Shown: in pieces, positions 31,243 to 40,864 of the stretch
How positions within the stretch are numbered: position 1 is the stretch's first letter
How the letters are laid out: every line of letters begins with the position of its first letter
Origin: Candidatus Lachnocurva vaginae
GTDB taxonomy: Bacteria; Bacillota; Clostridia; Lachnospirales; Lachnospiraceae
Assembly: GCA_011082265.1 (NCBI GenBank)
Contig: CP049781.1
Location: 1 to 64,000, forward strand
DNA length: 64,000 bases
Direction of reading: 5' to 3'
The notes under the pieces: generated by a model
Told to the model about the DNA's origin: nothing
What the model saw: only the letters and a program-made list of their open reading frames with translations
Databases searched by the model: none
Position numbers and translations under genes: made by a program

Positions 31243-33198
31243 ATGGCAGTTAAGGATAAAAACCTAGCCGATAATGATACAAATCAGTTACTTAAGAATC
31301 GTCTAGATAAATTAAATAATCTTAAAGCGGACGGAAAAGACCCATTTCTGATTACAAAATATGATGTCAGCGTTCATTCTTCCGATATAAAGGAAAATGA
31401 AGACAAATATCTTGATAAAAATGTAAGCGTTGCTGGAAGGCTTATGTTTAAGAGAGTGATGGGTAAGGCTTCTTTCGGTAACATAAGGGATTTGAAAGGC
31501 GATATACAGATATATGTTACAAGAGATGCATTAGGAGATGAAAACTATGCAATTTTTAAGAAGAGTGATTTGGGAGACATATTCGGTGTAAAAGGATATG
31601 TATTTAAGACAAAAACTGGAGAAATCACAATTCATGCAACTGAAGTTACTTTGCTTACAAAATCTCTTCAAATTTTACCGGAGAAATTCCACGGACTTCA
31701 AGATACAGATATAAGATATAGACAGAGATATTTGGATCTTGCAATGAATCTTGACGTAAGAGAAACATTTATAAAAAGATCAAAGATAATTTCTTCCATA
31801 AGAAAATTCTTATCAGAAAGAGAATTTATGGAGGTTGAAACACCTATTCTTGTTGAAAATGCCGGAGGTGCATCTGCAAGACCATTTGAAACACACTTTA
31901 ATGCACTTTCACAGGATATGAAACTTAGAATTTCTATAGAACTTTATCTTAAAAGACTTATCGTAGGCGGACTTGAAAAAGTATATGAAATTGGACGAGT
32001 ATTCAGAAACGAAGGCATTGATACACGTCATAATCCTGAATTTACACTTATGGAACTTTATCAAGCTTATACTGATTATGAGGGAATGATGGAACTTACA
32101 GAAAGTATGTTCCGCTATATTGCAGAACAGGTTTTAGGTACGACAAAGATTTCATATAATGGAATTGAAATTGATTTCGGAAAACCATTTAGAAAACTTT
32201 CTATGTATGATGCAGTAAAGGAAGAAATAGGAATCGATTTTGATAAAGTGGAAACAGATGAAGAAGCAAAGAAGATTGCAAAAGAACATAATATTGCATT
32301 TGAAGACAGACATAAAAAAGGTGATATTGTTTCAATGTTCTTTGATGAATTCTGCGAAGATAAGATGATTCAGCCTACCTTTATAATTGATCATCCGATA
32401 GAGATATCTCCTCTTACAAAGAAAAAGAAGGATGATCCGTCAAAAGTTGAAAGATTTGAACTTTTCATAAATGGATGGGAAATGTGTAATGCATACTCTG
32501 AATTAAATGATCCTATTGATCAGGAAGAAAGATTTAAAGCTCAAGATTTACTTGCAGAACAGGGTGATGAAGAAGCACAACATACCGATGAAGATTTTTT
32601 AAATGCTTTAAAGGTCGGAATGCCTCCTACAGGTGGAATTGGATATGGAATTGATAGACTTGTAATGCTTCTTACAGATTCACAGGCGATAAGGGATGTA
32701 CTTTTGTTCCCAACAATGAAATCACTTAAAACAGGAAGCGAAGGAATAGAAAGCAGCGGATCAGAGGTTTCTGAAAATAACAGTGTAAGCGTAGATAATA
32801 CATATAATGAAAAGGTTGATTTTTCAAATGTAAAGATTGAACCATTATTTGAAGAAGAAGTTGATTTTGAAACCTTTAGTAAATCTGACTTTAGAGCTGT
32901 AAAGGTTAAGGAATGCGAAGCTGTTTTGAAGAGTAAGAAGCTTTTAAAATTTGTACTAGATGATGGAACAGGTACTGACAGAATTATTCTTTCAGGAATT
33001 CATGCATACTATGAGCCAGAGGAACTTGTTGGAAAAACACTTGTTGCTATAGTAAATCTCCCGCCGAGAAGGATGATGGGAATTGATTCTTGTGGTATGA
33101 TTATTTCAGCTGTAAATAATTTTAAAGATTCAGAAGGAGAAGAGCTTCATCTTCTTATGCTTAATAACAATATTCCGGCAGGGGCTAAATTATATTAA
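31243..33198 (+). CDS. lysS: Lysyl-tRNA synthetase (class II) with C-terminal tRNA-binding domain
   Basis: It charges tRNA-Lys. The 651-residue protein has an OB-fold anticodon domain (about residues 60-165). The class II core motifs are YRQRYLDL, RVFRNEGIDTRHNPEF and GGIGYGIDRLVML (about residue 465). It is longer than usual (about 500). A linker rich in Ser, Glu and Asn (about 500-545) leads to an extra EMAP/Trbp111-like domain of about 105 residues. That domain resembles the MetRS tail in this window (GIHAYYEPEELVGKT against GIHKYYEPKDLVGKT). AAGGAG supports the ATG. Confidence 0.96.
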   Translation: MAVKDKNLADNDTNQLLKNRLDKLNNLKADGKDPFLITKYDVSVHSSDIKENEDKYLDKNVSVAGRLMFKRVMGKASFGNIRDLKGDIQIYVTRDALGDENYAIFKKSDLGDIFGVKGYVFKTKTGEITIHATEVTLLTKSLQILPEKFHGLQDTDIRYRQRYLDLAMNLDVRETFIKRSKIISSIRKFLSEREFMEVETPILVENAGGASARPFETHFNALSQDMKLRISIELYLKRLIVGGLEKVYEIGRVFRNEGIDTRHNPEFTLMELYQAYTDYEGMMELTESMFRYIAEQVLGTTKISYNGIEIDFGKPFRKLSMYDAVKEEIGIDFDKVETDEEAKKIAKEHNIAFEDRHKKGDIVSMFFDEFCEDKMIQPTFIIDHPIEISPLTKKKKDDPSKVERFELFINGWEMCNAYSELNDPIDQEERFKAQDLLAEQGDEEAQHTDEDFLNALKVGMPPTGGIGYGIDRLVMLLTDSQAIRDVLLFPTMKSLKTGSEGIESSGSEVSENNSVSVDNTYNEKVDFSNVKIEPLFEEEVDFETFSKSDFRAVKVKECEAVLKSKKLLKFVLDDGTGTDRIILSGIHAYYEPEELVGKTLVAIVNLPPRRMMGIDSCGMIISAVNNFKDSEGEELHLLMLNNNIPAGAKLY

Positions 33199-33208
33199 TA
33201 AAAAATAA

Positions 33209-33299
33209 AAACGAATTGCTTTAATATGTACTCTCACTACTTTATACCTTAGCAAGGTAGGAGAGTACATATAATTTTAAGCGATTCGTTTTTTATAAA
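33209..33299 (+). terminator. Terminator after lysS
   Basis: A long stem joins 33209-33234 with 33261-33292 (AACGAATTGCTT with AAGCGATTCGTT, then TATGTACTCTC with GAGAGTACATA). An inner CCTT-AGC-AAGG loop lies between, and TTTTTTAT follows the right arm. It ends the greA-lysS transcript and may also serve the convergent permease gene. Confidence 0.85.
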
Positions 33300-33356
33300 T
33301 TCTGTTCCAGAATAAAAATTTGTTCTTATAACTGTAAAATATAATAATTACTAATC

Positions 33357-35327
33357 TTATTTAACTATTTTATAATATATTCTCGATGTTAATTTATATA
33401 TTAAAAAGTACACTAAAAAGAAGATTAAGATTACGGAGATTAAACTTTTCCCATAGCTCATAAAATTGTGAATGGAAAATAGTCCGAGCAATTGATATAC
33501 AATTTTAGAAGCTACAAGACTGTGGATTATTGCTATAAAAAGTGGCATAAAAAACATCCATATAAGCTGTGAAGCTGTAGTTTTTTTGATTAAATCATCA
33601 GATAATCCTACTTTTTTCATTATTTGATACTTATCTCTATCCTCATAGCCTTCGCTTATTTTTTTATAATATGTAATTAAAATTGTTCCGGTAATAAAGA
33701 TTATTCCTATTATTGCTCCTAAAAATAAAAAGCCTCCGTTAAGTTCGTATGCAATATTTATAACTTCAGAGCGAATTTTCTCATCGTATAAAGGACTTTT
33801 CCCTATTTGCTTTAATTTACTTTTGTAAGATGAGTCGGCTTTCCCTTCAATATTCCAATCGATAACACAATTTATAGAAGTCTTTTTCATTTTTTTTGTT
33901 TTAATATCAAATGTTCTTAAAGCTTTTGATATATAATTCATTGTATTAAAATCTTTTACAACGATAGTATAAGTCTCCACTGCATAATTGGACGGAGTAA
34001 TATTTTCTATATTTCTTACTTTAAAAGTTTTATTTCCGATATTACAAGTAGTCATATTTTTTAAACTAGAAGAATTTGCACACATTAAAATTTCATTATT
34101 GTTTAATTTTATATGTTGTTTAGTCCGCTCGTTATAACCTTTTAAGTCATATACCAAGATAAAATTGGGAATACCGGACATTCCACTTTTATATTCTCTA
34201 AATGTATTTTCCTCTTTAAATGCAGCTGTTGTCATTTTATAGCTTACAATGGTATCCTTTGTCTTTTTATTTTCATCAAGAGTACTATACACTTTTTTTA
34301 ATATATCTCGCTTTGCATCTTTATAATTATCAGGAGTTACATCTATAAAGCTTTCAAGTTGATATTCTCTAGGGATAATATTTTTTACGGTTCTTTGTAT
34401 GCCAAAATAAATAGACAGAGTAGCAGCTAATGTAATTATAATAGCGGTACTTAATATGGAAATGCTTGCAAGAGATATTGTATTACTTTTCATTCTGTAT
34501 AAAAGTCCACTTACACCTAAGAAATTAGAAGGTTTAAAATAATTCAAAGATTTCTTTTTCCTTTTTAAAATAATTATTGAAAATGAAATATATAGCATAT
34601 AAGTAGAAAATATAACTAAAAGAGCTGCTAAAAAGAAATATATAAGTGAAGATAATATTCCTTTTATTGTAATTGCTATATAATATCCAGCAAATAAAGT
34701 TAAAAATCCGATAATCATAAGAATATACCTTGACTTAGGTTCTCCTTCTCCGCTGTGTTGTTTTCTAAGTAATTTAACGGGAGCTGATAAGGAAATTTTA
34801 AGACCACTCCTAATTATAGTAATTATATAAAGTACTGACAGCAAAATAAGAGTTTTTGTCATGGCATGTATACAAAAAGGGTAATCCATAAGCGTTCCTG
34901 ACACATCATGAAGTAAAAAATTAAGTGCCAAAAAACTCAATTTCCCAAAAATGTAGCCTCCTATAACGGAAATAAGTGCTATTACACAAAATAATATAAA
35001 AAATTCCAAATATATGATTTTCCTTATGTGCTTTTTTTCGAGTCCGAGTATCGCATATAGAGCAAATTCTTTATTTCTTTTCTTAACTAAAAAATTAGTG
35101 GCATAAAAGACGAAAATAGATGTAAAAATACCTAAGCACACAATTCCAAAACCGATAAACATTCTAAGAGAATCATGTCTATGTATAACATAGTCATTAT
35201 CGCTAAGGCTTGACATAATATTAAATAAAATAAACATTATGGAAGATGATAAGATAAATGGAGTTTCTACCATTCTATTTGCTTTTAAATTATTAAAAGC
35301 AAAGGTTTTCACTGTAGAATTTTTCAT
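33357..35327 (-). CDS. BceB-like ABC transporter permease
   Basis: This 656-residue membrane protein has the layout of Bce/Vra-type FtsX permeases. One N-terminal membrane segment is followed by groups of segments, a large extracellular domain (about residues 305-540), and a final group at the C-terminus. Such permeases sense and remove peptide antibiotics from lipid-linked cell wall precursors and control a partner histidine kinase. GAGGTGAT supports the ATG. The start overlaps the ATPase stop by 4 bp. It is the last gene of a four-gene minus-strand module. Confidence 0.9.
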   Translation of the reverse strand: MKNSTVKTFAFNNLKANRMVETPFILSSSIMFILFNIMSSLSDNDYVIHRHDSLRMFIGFGIVCLGIFTSIFVFYATNFLVKKRNKEFALYAILGLEKKHIRKIIYLEFFILFCVIALISVIGGYIFGKLSFLALNFLLHDVSGTLMDYPFCIHAMTKTLILLSVLYIITIIRSGLKISLSAPVKLLRKQHSGEGEPKSRYILMIIGFLTLFAGYYIAITIKGILSSLIYFFLAALLVIFSTYMLYISFSIIILKRKKKSLNYFKPSNFLGVSGLLYRMKSNTISLASISILSTAIIITLAATLSIYFGIQRTVKNIIPREYQLESFIDVTPDNYKDAKRDILKKVYSTLDENKKTKDTIVSYKMTTAAFKEENTFREYKSGMSGIPNFILVYDLKGYNERTKQHIKLNNNEILMCANSSSLKNMTTCNIGNKTFKVRNIENITPSNYAVETYTIVVKDFNTMNYISKALRTFDIKTKKMKKTSINCVIDWNIEGKADSSYKSKLKQIGKSPLYDEKIRSEVINIAYELNGGFLFLGAIIGIIFITGTILITYYKKISEGYEDRDKYQIMKKVGLSDDLIKKTTASQLIWMFFMPLFIAIIHSLVASKIVYQLLGLFSIHNFMSYGKSLISVILIFFLVYFLIYKLTSRIYYKIVK

Positions 35328-36082
35328 GCTTTATCACCTCGATTCAGAATGAATTGTGCATTTGTTATCCGCTCCATAAATTCTGATTGCGATTCATTTT
35401 CGCTTCGGTAAATTTCGTGATAAATAATGCCATCTTTTATGAAAAGTATTCTTTTTGCATAAGATGCTGCTCTTAATGAATGCGTAACCATAAGAACTGT
35501 TTGTCCTGATTTATTTATATCTGAAAATAAATTCATAATCATTTCGGAAGAATGTGAATCCAAGGCTCCTGTAGGCTCATCACAAAGTAAAAGCGAAGGC
35601 TTTGTTATTATAGCTCTTCCTATAGCTACACGCTGTTTCTGACCGCCTGAAATTTCATAGGGATATTTTTCAAGTAAATTTTCAATACCTAATTTAGTTT
35701 TTATTTTATCAAGTCGATCTTTCATAACAGATACTTTTTCATTAGATAAAACAAGTGGGAGAAAGATATTATCTCTATTATTAAATTGGTCCAATAAATT
35801 AAAGTCTTGGAAGACAAATCCTAGTTCTTTTCTCCTAAATTTTGATATTTTCTTATCTTTCAGTAAATTTAAGTTCTTGTTATTTAAAATTATACTTCCT
35901 GACGTTGCTTTATCAAAGGTTGCAATAATATTTAAAAGTGTAGTTTTGCCTGAGCCGGATTCTCCCATTATAGAAATAAATTCTCCTTTTTCTACGGATA
36001 GATTTATTCCTTTAAGAGCTTTTGTTTCGATATTTTTTGCTTTATATGTTTTCTTTACATTTTTTAATTCCAAAATCACCAT
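35324..36082 (-). CDS. BceA-like ABC transporter ATP-binding protein
   Basis: This 252-residue ATPase has Walker A GESGSGKT at residues 40-47. The signature ISGGQKQR (about residue 145), Walker B LLLCDEPTGALD and the switch histidine in VTHS are present. It is of the MacB/BceA type and should energise the adjacent FtsX-like permease. I chose ATG 36082, preceded by GAAAGG on the minus strand; longer in-frame extensions lack a site. It overlaps the permease by 4 bp. Confidence 0.94.
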   Translation of the reverse strand: MVILELKNVKKTYKAKNIETKALKGINLSVEKGEFISIMGESGSGKTTLLNIIATFDKATSGSIILNNKNLNLLKDKKISKFRRKELGFVFQDFNLLDQFNNRDNIFLPLVLSNEKVSVMKDRLDKIKTKLGIENLLEKYPYEISGGQKQRVAIGRAIITKPSLLLCDEPTGALDSHSSEMIMNLFSDINKSGQTVLMVTHSLRAASYAKRILFIKDGIIYHEIYRSENESQSEFMERITNAQFILNRGDKA

Positions 36083-36202
36083 ATAGATAATCCTTTCTAT
36101 TATTTTTATTTGACATAAAAAAACTTCTTTTATCAATAATTATTCTATATGGAAAAAGTCGTTGTTTCATTTATATAAGGTGACAAATTAATCTTAAATC
36201 TT

Positions 36203-37108
36203 TCAATTTTGTAAGGTTTTAAATTCTATAAAGAAAGTCGTTCCTTTGTATAAAACTGACTTAACATTTATTTTAAGATTTAAAAGAACTGCAATGCTTT
36301 TTACAAGGTAAAGTCCTAGCCCGCTTGATTTTTCATTTATACGGCCATTAAATCCAGAATATCCTCTGTCAAATATTTTATGAATATCTTCAGATCTTAT
36401 TCCTACACCAGTATCTTTAATGCAAAGAGTATTATTTACATTGTCATAATAAATAGAAATTTCTCCGGTATCGGTATATTTAATGGCATTACATATAATT
36501 TGTTCAATCAAGATAGAAAGCCATTTATAATCACTTATAATATTTTCTTTTATTGGAGTATAGTTAAGGGAAATTTTTTTATCTATGAAGAGCATTGAAT
36601 ATTTTTTTAAAATGCTTTTTATAATTTTATCCAAATCGACATTCGTTATATCCATATCCGATTGTCTATCCTTAAGCTTTAAATAATTAATAGCCATATT
36701 TGTGTATTCTTCAATAAAAAACATCTGCTCTTTTAATCTTTTTACTTCTTTAAAATCGCTTTTTTGAAAAATTAAATTGGATACGGTAATCGGAGTTTTT
36801 ATCTGATGAACCCAAAGGAGAAAATATTCTTCCAAATCGTTTCTATCTACGATGATTTGATTTTCGAGTTTTTTATTTTTTATATATAATTCATTAAATT
36901 TTTCTTTTAAAGTTTGTTCTTTTTTATAGTTAAAATATGCGAAAAAAAGATATACTATGAGTCCGAATATAGTAATTTCGGATCCCAATAAAAAATATTC
37001 TTTATTTAAATTGGCAAATAGAAAAATGCATCCGAAAGTCATAATAACCAAAAGACAAGAAAAAATAACTTTGTGTTCAGTTTTTAAAAAATCTCTAAGT
37101 TTTTTCAT
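36203..37108 (-). CDS. BceS-like intramembrane-sensing histidine kinase
   Basis: This 301-residue kinase has two N-terminal membrane segments (about residues 13-33 and 38-59) with almost no extracellular loop, the hallmark of intramembrane-sensing kinases. The phosphoacceptor is His101 in HQIKTPIT. The ATP site includes EQIICNAIKY and DTGVGIRSEDIHKIFDRG. It should be controlled by the permease and phosphorylate the regulator encoded 7 bp upstream. The ATPase gene follows 120 bp later. Confidence 0.93.
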   Translation of the reverse strand: MKKLRDFLKTEHKVIFSCLLVIMTFGCIFLFANLNKEYFLLGSEITIFGLIVYLFFAYFNYKKEQTLKEKFNELYIKNKKLENQIIVDRNDLEEYFLLWVHQIKTPITVSNLIFQKSDFKEVKRLKEQMFFIEEYTNMAINYLKLKDRQSDMDITNVDLDKIIKSILKKYSMLFIDKKISLNYTPIKENIISDYKWLSILIEQIICNAIKYTDTGEISIYYDNVNNTLCIKDTGVGIRSEDIHKIFDRGYSGFNGRINEKSSGLGLYLVKSIAVLLNLKINVKSVLYKGTTFFIEFKTLQN

Positions 37109-37115
37109 AATAGTT

Positions 37116-37781
37116 CTAACCTAAAAAATATCCGATACCTTTTTTGGTATGTATTAAATCTACATCTACATTGTTTAATTTTTTTCTTAATCGTGTAATA
37201 TTAACGGATAATGTATTATCATCAATGAAATCTTCACTTTGCCAGCAGTGGTTTATAATATTTTCTCTTGAAACAATTTGATTTTTAAATCTGAACAATA
37301 TTTCCAAAATTAAAAGTTCCGTTCTCGTTAAACTAATTGAAAAATTGTTGCCAATAAGACTTGCAGAAGAAAGCTTAAGAGTAAAATCTTTATAAGTTAA
37401 GTTTTCTTCATCAATATTGTAATCGTAAGCTCTCCTTAAAATTGCTTGAATTTTTGCTCGTGTAACAGTGATATCAATAGGCTTTTCAATAAAATCATCT
37501 GCACCAAATTGCATAGCCTGAATAATATTCATTGGTTCTGTATGAGAAGAAATAAAGATTATAGGGACGTGGGAAATATTTCTAATTTTTTCAGTCCAAT
37601 AAAATCCGTTGTAAAAGGGCAAAGAGATATCCATAAGTACAAGATTTGGTTTAAAATCATTAAATGAATCTAGCACGTTGTTAAAATTTTCAATTTCTTT
37701 TGTCTCATATCCCCAAGCTTTAAGTTCTTCGGAAAGTAGCGACGATATATTTTTGTCGTCTTCAACAATTAATATTTTCAC
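37116..37781 (-). CDS. BceR-like OmpR-family response regulator
   Basis: This 221-residue regulator has a receiver domain with phosphoacceptor Asp51 (NLVLMDISLP) and acidic EDD near the start. A C-terminal winged-helix domain follows (TRTELLILEILF, TRLRKKLNNVDVDLIHTKKG). It probably activates the transporter genes. I chose GTG at 37781, preceded by AGAGGA on the minus strand; upstream in-frame codons would add 20 unusual residues. It is the first gene of the regulator-kinase-ATPase-permease set. Confidence 0.93.
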   Translation of the reverse strand: MKILIVEDDKNISSLLSEELKAWGYETKEIENFNNVLDSFNDFKPNLVLMDISLPFYNGFYWTEKIRNISHVPIIFISSHTEPMNIIQAMQFGADDFIEKPIDITVTRAKIQAILRRAYDYNIDEENLTYKDFTLKLSSASLIGNNFSISLTRTELLILEILFRFKNQIVSRENIINHCWQSEDFIDDNTLSVNITRLRKKLNNVDVDLIHTKKGIGYFLG

Positions 37782-37883
37782 ATTAAAAAATCCTCTTTTT
37801 TCTGTAATGTCAATAGTGTCTATGTGGTATAAGCTACTCATATTATAAATAAATCTATTTAATTAGTTATTAAATTAATTTAA

Positions 37884-38876
37884 TTATTTATATATATCAT
37901 TAATCTTACTTATAAATTCCTTCATTTCTAAGACTACATCATCGGGATCCGTAAGCTTTGCTTTTTCTCCTAATGCTAATACCCAGGAAAAAAATATAGG
38001 ACTTATAAAAACGTCGACCCTTGTATAAGAAGAAGAATTATCAATAGGAACAATAGGAATATCTTTTCCAAATTTATCTATAAAAACGCCGACTATGTCA
38101 TTATTAAATTTAATTTTTACTCTTTTTTCTTTTCCGCTGAACATTCCGAAATTCATTGTTGAGTAAGATACCATATTAAAGTCGTTAAAATCGTTTTTTC
38201 CGTCTCTTTCTTCGGGAAGTAAGCTTATGTGCTTCATTTTATCTACACGGTAGTGCTTTATAATTTTATCATAATCGTCAAATCCTGCTAAATAATAATT
38301 TTCGTCATCCCATATAAGAGCTAAAGGGCTCACTTTAAAATTAACACCTTCATATTTTTCGACAAGTTTTTTATTAATATCCCATTTGTAGTATTTAAAT
38401 GATATTTTTTTATCTGCAAGTATTGCTCTATGAATTTCATCTACATTGTAGTAAATGCTTTCATTCATAGTTTTAACTCTGCCCTGAACAAAAACTTCTC
38501 TATCAAGATTTTTTGCATCATGTATGCTTACAAATTTTTTGATTTTTTGTATAAGATCTTTAGATTTTTTCTCTGTTATAAATTTTGAAAATTGAACGGC
38601 ATCGATTAAAAGCTTTACTTCAGGAAGCTCAAATTCTCTATCTTCTATGCGATAATATGTGAATTTTCCTTCCTTTTTTTTTAAAACTTCCATATCCAGC
38701 TTGTCTGTTATATCATCAAAATCTTTGTATAGACTTTTCCTTTCAGCATGAATGCCCTTATTTTCAAGTGCTTTTATAAGCTCAGTAATTGTAATTCCGT
38801 GATTTTCGTCAGTTTTTTCAAGTAATATTTTTATAATATAATAAAGCTTAAATTTTTGATTTTCCGATTTTGACAT
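37884..38876 (-). CDS. WYL-domain transcriptional regulator
   Basis: This 330-residue protein has an N-terminal helix-turn-helix (ITELIKALENKGIHAERKSL). A WYL domain lies around residues 135-215 (ISFKYYKWDINKK, YYLAGFDDYDKIIKHYRVDK), followed by a WCX-type C-terminal region. WYL proteins are ligand-responsive regulators; no ligand or target can be read here. I chose ATG 38876 behind GGAG on the minus strand. It lies about 100 bp upstream of the Bce regulator on the same strand, and divergent to the phosphodiesterase gene. Confidence 0.9.
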   Translation of the reverse strand: MSKSENQKFKLYYIIKILLEKTDENHGITITELIKALENKGIHAERKSLYKDFDDITDKLDMEVLKKKEGKFTYYRIEDREFELPEVKLLIDAVQFSKFITEKKSKDLIQKIKKFVSIHDAKNLDREVFVQGRVKTMNESIYYNVDEIHRAILADKKISFKYYKWDINKKLVEKYEGVNFKVSPLALIWDDENYYLAGFDDYDKIIKHYRVDKMKHISLLPEERDGKNDFNDFNMVSYSTMNFGMFSGKEKRVKIKFNNDIVGVFIDKFGKDIPIVPIDNSSSYTRVDVFISPIFFSWVLALGEKAKLTDPDDVVLEMKEFISKINDIYK

Positions 38877-39133
38877 AAAAAACTCCAATTCTGTTATTAA
38901 AAGTTATAGGCATTAATGCGGAATCATTATACAATTTATTCTAAATAAAAAGAAATGTAAAATGTGTATTATTTTCGTGTTTTTTAATTTAAAAGAATGC
39001 AATTCATGAACAATAGTGGTATCATATAGGTTAAAGTTAGAATAATGTAATATTTGCAAAAAATGACAGAGTAAAATGAATAATGAGTATAAACACATAT
39101 ATTTAATAAGCTGTTTATACGAAAGGAGAGTTT

Positions 39134-40813
39134 ATGTATACTGAAAATAAATTTTTAAAGCAGTATTTAGACAATAATTTTTTCGACATTTGTACGCTTA
39201 TTAATTCTGTGGCACATAATTATGATGATAATTATATTTATTTCGGAGACTTAAAAACTAATTCCTTTTATATATCAGATAATTTAAAAGAGAGATTTGG
39301 ATTTAAAAATAATATAGTAAAGGACCTGTTAAAAGAATGGGAGAAATTAATATATAATCCTAATGATTTAGAAATGTTTAAAAAAGATATGCTTGAAGTA
39401 ATGAATAAGAAAAAAAATCTGCACGATTTAAGATATAGGATTATAGATAAAGATGGCAATAAATTTTGGATAAGGTGCCAGGGTAAGATTCTTTGGAACA
39501 AAGATAAAACTGAACCACTATTCTTTTCAGGGATTATAACAAGTCCTGAAAATGATTTTGTTGTTGATCCTATAACTAAGTTTCCTATGGAGGCATTTGC
39601 GATTTCTAAATTAAAAAGTTATGTAAATAAGGAGCTTAATGTCAGAATAGTCGGATTTAGTATAAATCATTTCAGTGAAATAAATGAAATTTATGGAAAA
39701 GAAAAAGGGGATATGCTTTTACGAGATATTACGAAAACTCTTGATGATTTCTTTGATAAAGAAATTTCTTTTTTCCGATTAGATGGGCTTAGATTTGCAG
39801 CAGTTATTGCTCCAACTTGTATAAAAGATGAGGAAGCTGTTATTCGTCAAATAAAGAAAGTTATTTTGGATAAATATAAAGAGCACAATATTGCAGACGA
39901 ATTACAATGTTCTTTTAGTTATATGAATATACTTCCGGGTGAAATGAATGCTCAGGATATTATATCAAATACAATAGTTTTGATTAATGTTGCAAAAGCA
40001 TCTTTAGATCCTAATTTTGTAGCACATACAGTAAAGGATATAAATAACCAGAAAGAATATGCAAAAATGTTATTCAAGCTGAGAGAAGATATAAATAACA
40101 ATTTCCGAAATTTCAGATTAGTTATTCAACCTATCGTTCGTGCGGATAATCACAAGATAAAGGGCGGTGAAATTTTGCTAAGGTGGAAATGTGGAGGAAA
40201 GGACATATCACCTGCAGTATTTATACCGATACTTGAAGAATCTAAATTAATAAATATCGTGGGAAAATGGATTTTAGAAAATGCTATCAAAAATACAAAA
40301 AAATTTTTAAAGAAAAATGCAAAGCTGCAGATATCATCAAATGTAAGCTATATTCAGATTTTAGAGGATGATTTTATTGATTATGTAAGGGAAACTATAA
40401 ATAAAAGTGACATTGATCCGTCCAGAATGATTCTTGAGCTTACAGAAACCAATTTTGATAATTATCCTGAAAAATTGGCAGAGTTTTTTAAACTTTGTAC
40501 AAAGCTCGGAGTTAATGTAGCATTAGATGATTTTGGAAGCGGATATTCTTCAATAGGTTTACTTTTAAAATATCCTACAAATATAGTTAAGTTGGATAAA
40601 AGTATTGTCGATACATTGATTGAGTCCAGAGATAATGAGAAATTTATTATAAGTATTATAAATGCTTGCCATATTTTCGGTAAACAGGTTTGTGCGGAGG
40701 GTGTAGAAACCAAAGAAACTTTAAATATGATAACAAATGCGGGATGTGACGTAATTCAGGGATTTTATTTCTCAAAACCCGTAGAAATTGAAGACTACAT
40801 GAAGATGCTTTAA
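39134..40813 (+). CDS. PAS-GGDEF(degenerate)-EAL cyclic di-GMP phosphodiesterase
   Basis: This 559-residue cytosolic protein has a PAS_3-like domain (about residues 40-135). A GGDEF domain whose signature has decayed to DGLRF (217-221) and an EAL domain (about 305-555) follow. EAL catalytic residues appear intact: Glu346 (EILLRW), SSNVSY, ELTETN, LDDFGSGYSS, VKLDKSIV and AEGVET. It should therefore degrade c-di-GMP, with the dead GGDEF perhaps binding GTP. GAAAGGAGAG precedes the ATG. A diguanylate cyclase gene follows 51 bp later. Confidence 0.92.
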   Translation: MYTENKFLKQYLDNNFFDICTLINSVAHNYDDNYIYFGDLKTNSFYISDNLKERFGFKNNIVKDLLKEWEKLIYNPNDLEMFKKDMLEVMNKKKNLHDLRYRIIDKDGNKFWIRCQGKILWNKDKTEPLFFSGIITSPENDFVVDPITKFPMEAFAISKLKSYVNKELNVRIVGFSINHFSEINEIYGKEKGDMLLRDITKTLDDFFDKEISFFRLDGLRFAAVIAPTCIKDEEAVIRQIKKVILDKYKEHNIADELQCSFSYMNILPGEMNAQDIISNTIVLINVAKASLDPNFVAHTVKDINNQKEYAKMLFKLREDINNNFRNFRLVIQPIVRADNHKIKGGEILLRWKCGGKDISPAVFIPILEESKLINIVGKWILENAIKNTKKFLKKNAKLQISSNVSYIQILEDDFIDYVRETINKSDIDPSRMILELTETNFDNYPEKLAEFFKLCTKLGVNVALDDFGSGYSSIGLLLKYPTNIVKLDKSIVDTLIESRDNEKFIISIINACHIFGKQVCAEGVETKETLNMITNAGCDVIQGFYFSKPVEIEDYMKML

Positions 40814-40864
40814 GATATTTATATAAATATACGAAACTCCAATCAGGTTACTTAGGGAGACGCT

